Shown: positions 24,399 to 40,900 of the stretch, piece after piece
Layout: each line of letters opens with the position of its first letter
How positions within the stretch are numbered: the first letter of the stretch is position 1
Source of the DNA: Erpobdella octoculata
Lineage: Eukaryota; Annelida; Clitellata; Hirudinida; Erpobdellidae
DNA: 64,000 nt
Direction of reading: 5' to 3'
Assembly (NCBI GenBank): GCA_963978895.1
Contig: OZ022242.1
Span: forward strand, 34,313,173 to 34,377,172
Notes under the pieces: generated by a model
Seen by the model: only the letters and a program-made list of their open reading frames with translations
Told to the model about the DNA's origin: nothing
The model's database searches: none
Made by a program: the position numbers and the translations under genes

Positions 24399-24557
24399 CT
24401 GGAGTAGCGACAGACATCTGACGACACAGCGACCAGAGTTGACGACGTCGATGCTGAGATTGTCGCTGTCGGCCTCGACCGTGGCGGCTCTCGAACGTTG
24501 CTGCTGACAGAAGATCAGCTGGAGAAGAAAAAGCAGAAATATTTTGTGACCCGCCAT
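24399..24557 (-). CDS. Candidate first exon of a secreted Cys-rich protein (anosmin-like?)
   Basis: A minus-strand ATG at 24557 opens MAGHK, then a strongly hydrophobic stretch (IFLLFLLQLIF), which is a classic signal peptide. About 30 residues on comes SGRCVVRCLSLLQ, followed at once by a good splice donor, GTGAGC, in phase 0. The RCxxRCLSLQ pattern resembles the start of the Cys-rich region of anosmin-1 (KAL1), a secreted extracellular-matrix protein. Further exons would lie at lower coordinates, but I found no WAP or fibronectin III exon there. This is either a gene with a very large first intron, a decayed fragment, or chance. A second copy of the ACTCCAGGTG donor context lies about 58 bp further on. 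Confidence 0.33.
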
Positions 24558-25495
24558 TTTGAATGCTACTTGGTCTTCATCGACTCAGAGTAGAATTTCA
24601 TAAAGTCACATGTCAGGGAAAGACCAGCATCGAACGCCAGCTTATTGAAACACCTTTGTAATTAATTATTTTTTCTTATTTTTTTTTTATTTCGTGTGTT
24701 TTAGAGCAAAATATTAATCGATTTATTCCGTCGGCAGTTTCATATTGCGACAAAGTTTGTGTCGTTTTGTGCACTTGTGACAAGAAAAACGCTACGTTAT
24801 TTGTTGCGTGGAAACCTGAACAGAATTTCTGCTACGTCCTGCTTGTGTGGAAGCAGATAAAGAAATAACGAGAAAAAGAGATCCACATTGTTCACACGGC
24901 TCATCGATAGGTGGACTGCTTCTTATATACGGCGCAATCACACGTGCATTAGCCCTGTGCATGGAGCACACATACATACAGACATCCATACATTCACAGT
25001 ACTCACTCACACCAATACTCACACGATCACCTATTTACACGTACACATGCATAAAGACAAAATATATATAAACACATATTTAATATGTTATAGACATATC
25101 TAGACAGTCACAAATACTCCACAGATACACACACAAATGCATACTTATAATACTTAAATGCATACTTATAATATTTAATTGCATATCTAAACACATACAC
25201 ACATACTCCACAAACATACACATACACACATACTCCACAAACATACACATACATGCATACTCGTAATACCTGAATGCATATCTAGACACATCCACACTTA
25301 CTGCACAAACACATTCTTTCATGTATACTCATAATCATTAAAAACACATCTCTAGACACATCCATACGTAGGTATACAGATAACTGCCATTTAAATATTC
25401 ATTCAAAAATTCAAATGCTGGTTGTAATTTTTATACAAATTGCTACTTTATCCGTCTTCTGATTTTTATTTACAAGAATGTTTTTAGAAATAAAA

Positions 25496-25760
25496 CTACA
25501 CTGTAAAATAATTTTTTTTTATAATAATAAAATTCTTTAAAATTGACAAGAAAAAAACTTCATTCGATGCGATGTCAAATGTTCTATACACAAAACCCAC
25601 TTCATCATCATCATTTATTTTTAGAACGTCCAGCTTTTCCTTGATAAGCTTTATTTGGACGTTTTTCTCCCATAACGAGAATCCCAAATTTGACTTGTTA
25701 AACACACGTGTTCTGACTTCGAGATCTACCCTGGGTACCCCAGCTTCATCGAAGGGTGTT
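25496..25760 (-). CDS. Unidentified protein-like open frame
   Basis: On the minus strand a frame opens just after a TAA near 25765. It reads RTPFDEAGVPRVDLEVRTR and continues with SNLGFSLWEKNVQIKL and DDDEVGFVYRTFDIASNEV. The composition is that of a soluble globular protein, unlike the surrounding AT-rich sequence. There is no ATG at the start and no recognised family. It may be an exon of an unidentified gene or a pseudogene piece. Confidence 0.3.
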
Positions 25761-26419
25761 CGGTGTTAATATTTTATCATCAGCCCGAGTAGGGTAACAA
25801 CCACCAGAAAATATTTACTGTAATTAAAAACAATTTGTGTTATTGTTAATATTAAATTTAAAATAGCGAATATTGGATTTACAAATTTGCAAAATTATAG
25901 GTGAGACCGGGGCTGTATGTAAGCGGGATTGTGTGTTACAAATTTAATATCTACGCTAAGAAAATCATAAAATTAATGATTTTAGACGAATATAACCTTT
26001 GCCCCGATCTCCGCCTTTTGATAGACAAATTTTAAACTTATTAATAATAGTTTAATAACATTTTATTTTTACAAACTGTTTACAAACTTTTATTTAGGTT
26101 ACAATCTCTGTTTGTGTGTGTGTGTGGCTTTCTCTGTACGCAAATCTTAAAAGTAAAAGTTAACCAGCTTTTTGACTAGCTAGGAAGCTGAAACTTTCAG
26201 CATAGCTTTATATTGGATGACAATACATGATTCAATTAAAAAAACCTTATTTGAACATCTTTCTTGATTCTAAATAAAGTGTATTTGAAATAAACGTTTG
26301 TCTTGAAAAACTCGTTTTTTCCTTCACTTGTTGTAACATGTGACAATTAAAGAGCTTAATGCAGGCAAAATTTATAGATAAGATTTTTTTTCAGATAACA
26401 ACTTTATTACTAAACTTGG

Positions 26420-26760
26420 CAGGGCCATGGAGAGGAATAAAATGTACCGGTGCAAGACCTTTTTAGGGCCCCTCTTTTCAATCTGAAAAACACACGTCTC
26501 AGGGCCCACCAATTTTTTTCAAACCATCTTCGAAACCTTTTTTTTTTACTGATTATCTTCAAAAAAACTGATGACTGTAGTTGTAGTTACTTATATCAAA
26601 TATTCTCTAAAACATCTCTTTTCATTCGTCAACTTTACACTTCTCAAGCCATGTTTGGGGGCCCAGAACTACGTTAATTGTTAGATCTACTGCTCCGGGG
26701 CTCCTAAACTTGCATGGGCCCCGGTGCGGTGCACTAGTCGCACCATTTTGTAAGGTTTGC
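26420..26760. mobile_element. Second copy of the GGGCCC-word dispersed repeat
   Basis: Related to 20580-20900 by the shared order of GGGCCC-containing words and the AACTACGT(T/C)AAT segment. Diverged and non-coding. Confidence 0.4.
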
Positions 26761-26988
26761 TCCCCTCCCCGGACCTAGATTATAGAAAATTAAAGATAAA
26801 TAAAAGGTTTAAACGAAGCCCAGAAAGACTGAGGTCATAAAACGCTCGCTCAATTTTAACGATCAATATACTTTCTTTCGAAATTTAATTTACTCGAAAT
26901 AAGCGAATTAACACTTCTAGCTAACCTTCAAGGTCAACTTTCTTTCTAAACGATACAGTTTTAATGCGGCGTCATCTCAATCATTATA

Positions 26989-26996
26989 GGACACCG

Positions 26997-27028
<32 letters not shown>

Positions 27029-27140
27029 TTCATCGTCGTCATCATCATCATTATCAGCAGCAGTAGCAGTAACATCGTCATCTTCTTCTTCTTCTTCTTC
27101 AACTTATTTCCTCTTCCTCCTTTTTTTCATCATCATCATT
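26989..27140. repeat. (ATC)n/(TTC)n trinucleotide array
   Basis: CATCATCAT units, then TTCTTC and CATCATCATTATT. The plus frame that runs through it is an artefact. Confidence 0.9.
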
Positions 27141-27169
27141 ATTTATTATACACAGGTCAACAGAGTTTA

Positions 27170-27236
27170 GGTCGTGTTTTCGTAATTGGATAAGAGAGCT
27201 TAATCAAATTGAATTTCTTCATTTATCTTGATGGTG

Positions 27237-27278
<42 letters not shown>

Positions 27279-27390
27279 GAATTTCCATTTCAAAATTAAC
27301 CTGACCTCTAATGAAAAACAAAAAAAATGTAATTTGTCGTTTATCCATTTAATTATCAGGTCTTGTGGAAATGTTCACAGATGAGATTTA
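27170..27390. repeat. Dispersed duplicate A (partner at 31120-31270)
   Basis: Shares GATAAGAGAGCTTA, TTTCCATTTCAAAAT, AACCTGAC and CTAATGAAAAACAAAAAAAATG with 31120-31270, in the same order. This copy is interrupted by a (CA)n block at 27239-27276. Confidence 0.8.
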
Positions 27391-27520
27391 TTTAATCAAG
27401 CTAAGCCACAACCACGCGTGGCCGGTAGGTATAGCTAGTTAGTAATATATTTATGTTTTATTTGCTGATTTTAAAACATAGACATAACACAATAGTAAAT
27501 TACAAATTTGTCACATTTTT

Positions 27521-29200
27521 TTACCAATGCTTTTATTAACTCGTCGGCTCTGTTTCTCTGTATGTTTCTCTGTCTGTTTCTCTGTCTGTTTCTCTGTCTG
27601 TTTTTCTGTCTGTTTCTCTGTCTGTTTCAAATCTTGCAATCAATTTTTGAGTCACTTCCTGATGGTAGATTTTTTTCAAATTTTGCATACATGCTCAAGA
27701 TAGAAGACAATGCAATATTCAATTATTAGTTTTACAATAAGTCAATTAATTTAGTTAATTTTCTTGAGGATTTTATCGAGGGGTTTCTTGAGGGTTTTCT
27801 TGAGGGTTTTCTTGAGGGTTTTCTTGAGGGTTTTCTTGAGGGTTTTCTTGAGGGTTTTCTTGAGGGTTTTCTTGACCACAAAACGCTAACCGACTGGCAG
27901 ACTATTTTACCAAGTTAACACGAACCACACTCACTGACCGCGATTCTCAAGCGTGTACGAAATTTTCATGAAAATAGTTGATATATTTAAATTTTATGCT
28001 TTTTGATGATATTTTTATTATTATTACCAATGTTTTTATTAACTCGTCGTCTCTGTTTCTCTGTCTGTCTGTTTGTTTCTCTGTCTGTTTCAAATCTTGC
28101 AATCAATTTTTGAGTCACTTCCTGATGATAGATTTTTTCAAATTTTGCATACATGCTTAAAATAGAAGACAATGCAATATTCAATTATTAGTTTTACAAT
28201 AAGTCAATTAATTTAGATAATTTTAATTAATTTCGATATTTCGATATAATTAAGATATTTCGACTTTAACATAAAATAAAAGAGTAATATAAGAAAAAAT
28301 TGATTGCAAAATTTGTGTTTTAATTACATATAAGAGCATTGGTTTTAAAAATTCGTTTTTAATTTACTTGTTACCAATGCTTTTATTAACTCGTCGGCTC
28401 TGTTTCTCTGTCTGTTTCTCTGTCTGTTTCTCTGTCTGTTTCTCTGTCTGTTTCTCTGTCTGTTTCTCTGTCTGTTTCAAATCTTGCAATCAATTTTTGA
28501 GTCACTTCCTGATGATAGATTTTTTTCAAATTTTGCATACATGCTCAAGATAGAAGACAATGCAATATTCAATTATTAGTTTTACAATAAGTCAATTTAT
28601 TGAGTTAATTTTCTTGAGGATTTTATCGAGGGGTTTCTTGAGGGTTTTCTTGAGGGTTTTCTTGGAGGTTTTCTTGAGGGTTTTCTTGAGGGTTTTCTTG
28701 ACCACAAAACGCTAACCGACTGGCAGACTATTTTACCAAGTTAACACGAACCACACTCACTGACCGCGATTCTCAAGCGTGTACGAAATTTTCATGAAAA
28801 TAGTTGAGATATTTAAATTCGATGCTTTTTGATGATATTTTTATTATTATTACCAATGCTTTTATTAACTCGTCGTCTCTGTTTCTCTGTCTGTCTGTTT
28901 GTTTCTCTGTCTGTTTCAAATCTTGCAATCAATTTTTGAGTCACTTCCTGATGATAGATTTTTTCAAATTTTGCATACATGCTTAAAATAGAAGACAATG
29001 CAATATTCAATTATTAGTTTTACAATAAGTCAATAAATTTAGATAATTTTAATTAATTTCGATATTTTGATATAATTAAGATATTTCGACTTTAACATAA
29101 AATAAAAGAGTAATATAATAAAAAATTGATTGCAAAATTTGTGTTTTAATTACATATAAAAGCATTGGTTTTAAAAATTCGTTTTTAATTTACTTGTTTT
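27521..29200 (+). repeat. 850-bp tandem duplication of a two-part repeat unit
   Basis: The unit starts at TTACCAATGCTTTTATTAAC at 27521 and again at 28371, exactly 850 bp apart. Each unit has two related halves (second halves at about 28024 and 28850). Every half has TTTCTCTGTCTG words, then CAAATCTTGCAATCAATTTT and TCACTTCCTGATG. Only the first halves carry the TTTTCTTGAGGG array and the ACCACAAAACGCTAACCG segment. The CTGTTTCTCTG ladder differs in copy number between halves. The related CAAATTTTGCAATCGACTTT at about 57905 shows that the core is a dispersed repeat family. Confidence 0.9.
27769..27875. repeat. 12-bp TTTTCTTGAGGG array, first copy
   Basis: About eight perfect 12-bp units. The counterpart at about 28611-28700 has fewer, less perfect units. 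Confidence 0.9.
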
Positions 29201-29889
29201 AAATGCTTTTATTTAACTTCACTCGTCTTTCTGTTTTTGTTTGTTTGTTTGTCTGTGTTGATCAAATCTTAGAAACTAAAATTCTGAGTACACTATAAAC
29301 TATTATAAAAAAATATAGTAGATTCCGAAGAGGAGTATGCTGCACAATTGCCGGCCTGAATAAATAAAATTCAATTGGTAGCCCGAAATAGGATTAGGGC
29401 CACCAGCGACAGAATAAAAACTCGGTATGATTGACAATCAAATAGGAAGGAATTTAAAGAAAATGATTTGGTGTGTTTATAAAATCCACGGTGCAGAGTT
29501 GGAAAAACACCTAAACTCCAACAAAACTGGAGAGAACCAAACCGGATTATTTAGAAAGTCAATGATGTCATCTACCGGATTCAAAGGAACCTTGTTCTAA
29601 ATGAAAGTAATTCTAGCTGACAGCCTTGCCGAGTATTTTGTAGGTGATGAAACTGTTTGGGACAAACGGGATTAAGAAGTTTTATAATGATCGTGGCATG
29701 TTTTCAATCTGTTTCGCATGCCAGTTAATAAATTAAGCCATTTGACATCGGGAAAGTTGTTCTCAATAGTTTGAATGTTCTTTTGTTCGTAATTACGTCA
29801 ATATTTGATTAGACCAGTTTCAATTACAGGTATTGAGACTCGCAGTTTAGTTAAGTGCGTCTGTCTACTTGTCTTATATTCAAATTAGA

Positions 29890-30060
29890 GATGGGCATCA
29901 AACCCAAAATTGAAAGTTTGAGTTCGGTTCAGTTCGACCGTCCTTAAGTTCGAGTTCGGTTTGGGTTCAGTCGCCTTTGGGTTCAAGTTCGGTTCGAGTT
30001 CGACTTCTGTTCAGTTCGAGTTGGGTTTGAGTTCTACTTTTATTGCATTTGAGTTTGTCT
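29890..30060. repeat. GTTCGAGTTCGG-word repeat, possible hAT-like MITE
   Basis: Starts with TTAGAGATGGGCATCAAACC, then repeats GAGTTCGGTTCAG, GTTCGAGTTCG and TTTGGGTTC for about 150 bp. It resembles 1060-1275 in style. No target-site duplication was established. Confidence 0.35.
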
Positions 30061-31119
30061 TTAATCGAACAATTAAGGTTTGTTCGAGTTTAGCATGAAA
30101 TTTGATGTGATGGTTGATACTCGAGTTCAGTTTATTTTCTTAATTAATTTTACACAAACTATCTACACTAAGTTTAAAGTACTTTAATTTATACATCTGT
30201 TAATGAAAGGATTATTCCAGCAAGAAACCTATTACAAATTGAATTTGTATTCTAAGACTAGGTGTTGCTCTAGATCTTCTGGACTTAAACTAAAATTTTT
30301 ACATCATAAAAAATGCATTTCTTAAAAAACAACGTTTTTCTTGAGCCCTAAAAAGTACAAAATAATATTCCTATGAGCCTGGCAGAAATTCTGAATAACT
30401 TGGTCACATTATGGTTAGATACTTTGTAACAGTTTCTGATTCATATACAACGAAAAACGTTAGGCGCATTAGTAATGACTGTAAAACTGGTCTTCAACTA
30501 TTTCAGTTACTCAGAAAATTATATCATTCACGTTAATTTTAACCTTTTTTAAAATTTGTAATAAATATTGACAACTTCCTGATTTTCTATTTTAATAAAC
30601 TTTAAACTATTACCAATTAATAAGCTCTATCGAAGTCGCATCCGGTAATTCCGCTTTATTTTGAGATAAAATATATTATTTTATTTTTACTTTTAGATTT
30701 AACGATTTTTTTCGATGGAGAAAAAATAACGATACTATTCATTATTAATTATCTGCTATAATATAAATAAAACTGTATAATAAATTAATAATTTATTTAT
30801 TTTTACTTTTAATGAACAAATTGTACGCTAGGGTTTATTACTTTCGCAGCTCAATAATACACCACTCACTTAAGAGTCAGAAGAGTATTAAGTCTTAATA
30901 GATGAAAAAGCTAACTTGTTTCACTTTGATTCAAGATATATTGCGGCAGAACAGAGTAAAACTACCAATCAGCGCAAAGAAAAATATTTTCAAAAACTAT
31001 ATATATATAAATAATATTTTTTTAGAAAAATGTATTTCCGGCTACCCCTTTGCCCCGTCATCAGGTATTTACAGAGACAAAAGTGTATAGAGTCTTTGAT
31101 AATTTTTGGAAAGTGTTGG

Positions 31120-31270
31120 TTGTGTTTTGGTGATTCGATAAGAGAGCTTACTAAAAATAATTTCCATTTCAAAATCAACCTGACTTCTAATGAAAAACAA
31201 AAAAAATGTAACTTGTCGTTTATCCATTCATTTGTCAGTTCTTGTGGAAATGTTTGCAGATGAGATTCTA
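31120..31270. repeat. Dispersed duplicate B (partner at 27170-27390)
   Basis: Close copy of the sequence flanking the 850-bp tandem duplication on its left. Unlike that copy it has no (CA)n insertion. Confidence 0.8.
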
Positions 31271-32010
31271 CGTCGGTTGATGCATAAATAGCTCTCCAGT
31301 CTGTTTGGCAGATTCAATTGTTGGCCAATTTTCGTTCTCGATTTTCTTGCGAAAAGAAGAAAAACTTTACAGTTTATTTGGCATCACTGCATTCTTTAAG
31401 TTTTACTTTTTGCTATATAAATTTGTGTAAAATGAAATATTTAAAATACAAATCAACTTCGAAAAGTGAACTCAAATCAATAAAAATTTTTACACTTTTA
31501 AGTAGACTAAGCTTAGGCATAGGGGCGTGGTTAGGTTTTTGGCGCCCATCTGTAAGCTTTTCTTCCAGAAATAGTTGATAACCATTTAAACAACAATTTT
31601 ATTGAGTTTGTAGTAAAATGTTATAAAATTACTGCTGTAAACAACATTGTTGAAGCCCTTTTTTACTGTGGGAAAATGTACACAAAATTTGCGGACAAAC
31701 AAAGTCTCAAACAACTCGCGGACAAAGTCTCAAACAACTATGTGACCTAATAAAAACGTTGTAAAATAATAAAAAAAAGCGTTTAGCAGAAGATCCATTC
31801 TTATCTTCTTTAAATAACGTTTTTTCTGTACAATTAAACTGCTAACAACTACAGCTATTATTAGCATGATTTCATCTTCAGTAAACTTCAAGGATAGCAA
31901 TCGTTTAATCTCTCAGATTTCAGACAATTTCGATTCAGTTTCTTTATTATAATTATCGTCTAGAAATAACGCAATTTTGTGTACAGCAACTAACAGGACA
32001 AATGTTATCA

Positions 32011-32083
32011 GTTTCCGTGGTGTAGTGGTTATCACGTTCGCCTAACACGCGAAAGGTCCCCAGTTCGAGCCTGGGCGGAAACA
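32011..32083 (+). tRNA. tRNA-Val (anticodon AAC)
   Basis: The 73-nt sequence folds as a complete tRNA. The acceptor stem is GTTTCCG/CGGAAAC with discriminator A. The D-arm includes the internal A box TGGTGTAGTGG. The anticodon loop is CCTAACAC with AAC, reading GUU valine codons. The B box GTTCGAGCC sits in the T-arm (CCCAG/CTGGG). There is no intron, and CCA is not encoded, as usual in eukaryotes. It is a functional-looking gene transcribed by Pol III. It lies about 550 bp beyond the 3' end of GTF3C5, a subunit of the factor (TFIIIC) that recognises these boxes; the proximity is probably chance. Confidence 0.97.
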
Positions 32084-32631
32084 TTTGATTTTATTCCAGA
32101 GAGTTACAATATAATTATTAAGTCAAAGCATGTCTAGTAACTAAATTGTTGATAATTAAATAGTTAGATAACGAACGAGTAAAGAAATTGATGGAAAATA
32201 AGCTCAAAAAATATTTTCATAATATGTAGAGAAAATGATGAAAATATCCACCAGACTGCCTCATGAAAAGCGCAGAAAGGTAGCCGATCTAGACTATTAA
32301 ATCCTTAAACAAACATAGTTCATGTCAAAATCTGTCCAACAGTATCATTTTATAAAACCTTAAGAGTGGCACTCAGTTCACCCAGCAAATCGCAGTTTTT
32401 ATTTATAGTTTTTTTTTTAATTGACTGCTCAATCTCAATAGCTCTTGGTTTCGAACTAAAGCACATTAGGGCAGCATATAAAGACTTCGTTCAAGCTGCT
32501 AATAAAACAAAATTATTTTCGACTGCTTCTTTATTAAATTTATAAAAACTCAGTTAATATTAATTTCTAATAAGTAATTTACCTACAAATGCCTTTCTTT
32601 AAAAACAACAATTAACAATCAAAAAACTTTA

Positions 32632-37168
<4,537 letters not shown>

Positions 37169-37902
37169 TATTCAACAAGGTTTTTTTTATTATTATTCTT
37201 CCATGTATAAATAAAAACCAAAAGCAATGGCCATATTTGTTTACGCTGAAATGTAAACATAATAAACAAGAACTTAAAGTGAATCTATGCACTAGCAAAG
37301 ACCAATAATCGGAAGTTTTTTATTTTATCAACTTTGGTTGCAACTAAATTAATTTAAATTATTATATAAATTTTTGTGTATTAAAAAACATTGTTTTAAT
37401 TTTTTTTAATGTTTTGTTGATACTTTGATATAGAGACCAACAAATTAAACCCGAAGATATAAAGATAACATAACATGAAGTTATAATTCAATTAATTTTT
37501 ATTTAAAAACGTTAGTACATTACTGTACGAATCAATTAATAAGCAGATTTCTTGAGCGGGTCCCACAAAGCTGAACCCCACATGCATAACTTTATCGAAT
37601 CAATTTAAAAAATTTATTTTGATAATGTTATTAAAAATATTAAAAAAACTAAAACTGTTCTTTTTCAAAATTATTGTAATTTTACGAAATTATTTTAGCT
37701 TCAGAATCACCTGCCTCACACCTGGCTGACAAACGAAAATGTCAACAAATGCAACGCTCTCGACATAAAAAAGAAATCATAAATTTAAATTCTATTGCTA
37801 GGTAGATTTTACGTGAAAAAAGCCAATAAAATTTCTACAATGTTTTTTTTATAATTTTTTCTCAAATGTTAAGTAAATAATTATAAATCAGCATAATAAA
37901 AT
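37169..37902. promoter_or_regulatory. Divergent intergenic region, probable shared promoter
   Basis: The 734 bp between the start codons of GTF3C5 (minus) and the adhesion gene (plus) must hold both promoters and 5' UTRs. The sequence is AT-rich. I see no convincing TATA box position or other site. The call rests on gene orientation only. Confidence 0.5.
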
Positions 37903-40900
37903 ATGATCAAATTAGGATTAGTAAGGCAACTTCACCCAAAGAGCCCAGTCATTAACGCTGCTTTCCCCTTGCTGGTTGTTATTGTATTTTTAGTAAGTTT
38001 TGAAAAAGTTTCTTCTCAGCAACCCTGGACTAGATGGAAACGACAACTGCCACCTCGAGAATGGAATCCATGGAGATCACCAATAGAGAGATTTGATAAA
38101 TATGTGTTTTCTAGAAAGATGGAAGCTTATGGAGAATTTGTTAAAGGTTTTTCTGTTCCTATGTATTTAGAAGATACATTTTGGGATATCAATTGGGGCG
38201 AGTATCCACAGTGGTTGTTGAGACGAATTAATTGCTTTCTTGGTGTGCCCTATGCAGAGCCACCAATAGGGAGATATAGATTTCAGGTAATTGTCTTAGT
38301 ATTTGTAGTTTCAAATCAATTGGATTAATTCTAATGCTACATAATTTCACAAAAAAATAAATTTTTTTAAGATGAATGATGGTAATAAAAATGAAAATGA
38401 TGCTGGTGATCATGATGATGATGATGATGATGATGAAAAAACATTGATGATGATAATAATAATTTGAGTTATTAACAAAACATCTACAGAGACCACTTCC
38501 TCCAAGATGGCTTGGAACTTGGGATGCCACTTATTATCGTCCTGCCTGTCCCCAACGTCTTCCTGGTTTGCAGAGGGACATTCCTACGATGGAAAAAGTT
38601 AACATCAGTGAAGATTGCCTGTACATGAACATTTTTGTTCCAAATGTTAGTTTTTGAATAGAAAAATAGATTAGTTGTGTTATACAGCAGCTAATTTAAC
38701 TGATTTCAAATGTTAAACAATTGTCCAAAATTTTGAAACAATTTTGAAAGTTCATTTACAATACAATTATTAAAAATCAGTGACAAAATTGAAACCAAAT
38801 TCATCCGATTTTTACGAATCTAGAGAACACAGCCAAATTTGGAATTTGATAAAACCATCTATCCAGTCATCGTATACATTCATTCTGGAGATTTCAGCAG
38901 TGGAACTTCTCAATCGCAACCGGGACACGTTCTTGCCACGCGAGATGTCGTTGTTGTAACTTTTAATTACCGTCTCGGAGCTTTAGGTTGGTGATTTTTT
39001 TTGGCTTTTGTAATGTGAAGACTATGTTTTTAAGTAAACATTGATGCTTCTGTTTATATTTATGACCTCACAATATAAATTGTTTTTTTTTTATTTATTT
39101 TTGAATATTAATTTTTATTTGCTAGTTCAGTTTATATGTATTTTTTTATATCAGATTCATACACAGTTTTCCAAGATATATATTCTAAAGAATTATACTT
39201 TAAGCTAACATTTATTTAACAACGTACACATACAGGATTTCTTACAACTGAAGATGAGCATTCACCTGGAAATTTTGGAATGTGGGATCAAATACAAGCT
39301 CTTGAATTCATCAAGAGAAACATCATTTCGTTTAGGGGAGATCCGAACCGGATTACGATAATGGGAGAAGGGGCTGGTGGTGTCAGTGTTGGTCTTCATC
39401 TTGTTTCACCAGCCAGTTATAGAAACGGTTGCAATAGTCATATTTTCATTAATTGCTTAGTATTTACATTTGAGAGAATGTTTTTAGTTTTTTTCTGCAC
39501 ATAAATTAAATGAATTACTATTCAAATTTCCACGCTCGATATCTAATGTTGTACAACATTTTTACCAGTTTATTTCACACAAGCGATATTAATGAGCGGG
39601 ACTGACCTCAGTATGTACGGCATGGGTCGACCGTTCTACAGACCGAGGACTTACGCGAGTAAACTGGCAAAGGCAGTCGGGTGTGGAATCGATGATTCAT
39701 ATTCCATGATAAGATGCCTCAGGAAAAACTCTTCTGTCACTTGGGAAATGATCGTAGAAGCACAACATGCCATCGACCCGAACGTAAGCTCATCTTGTTT
39801 GTGTGATAAGAATATAATTTTCAAAATTAGGTTCAAGGTTTTATATATATATTTCTATATGTTGCATTCTCAACTGTTTAATAATAATAATAATAATATA
39901 TTTCATAAATTCTACTGCTGTTGATATATTTTTTAAAAGGTTTTTAACATCACTGGTTTTTTCTGTCCATACCTGCTGTATGTTAGTCATTCAGCTCAGT
40001 ATAAGACGGCTTAAGAATCTTTTACGTTTATCTTTTAAGGATGGAATTTTGGGACCACTCTGGGTGCCAATTCAAGATGGTTTGTTCTATTCAATACCAA
40101 CTGAAGGTTTTCTTCCAGAATCTCCTGATGACTATAGAAGGGAAGGACAGTTTGCCAAAGTTCCATGCATTATAGGCATTAATGCACATGATGGAGCCGA
40201 AATAGCAAGTAAATTTCCTAAACAGTTTGTAACAGAATTCCAATGAATCAATAATTGATTTAAAACAAAAATAATGTATTATTTTTCTAATATAAATATT
40301 AATAAAACTTGCACATCTTATTAGGTTATCAGACAAGATAAGAATGTAAACATTGAAGATGATTAAAATTCTATTTAATTAATCATATTGCTTACACGTT
40401 GACTTCATATGACGGCAAATAAGAAAAAATAATTTCTTGTCGATTTTTACTAATTCTCAGATCGGACCTCAAACGGCCTTCAGCGTGGAATTTCGACAAG
40501 TCAGTTCCGAAGCTTTTTAGACGATCTCATGGTTCGCTGGAAAATCATTGATGTTTACAGGGACCGGGCCAGGGATTCTATCGAATTCCAGTACACTCAC
40601 TGGCCTGATCCTTACAATACAACAGCCAGAGGACAAGAATATTTAAATGTTCGTTTATATCTTCGATTTAGACACTTTTTTTTTATTACAAATAAATGTC
40701 ATTTAATTGTAATGTAAAAGATATTTTAAGTAAATCGTCATTGAAAATGTTAGTGCTGTTGGCATAGTTGTGAGCCATTCGCCCATTTATTGGATGATCA
40801 GCAAAACCATTTTAGCAGATGTGTGTAAAACTAGTAAGTTCTGAATCTGACTATTTTGATGTTCTGTTATGACTTCTCGGGTTAAGAAAAGCTGATGAGT

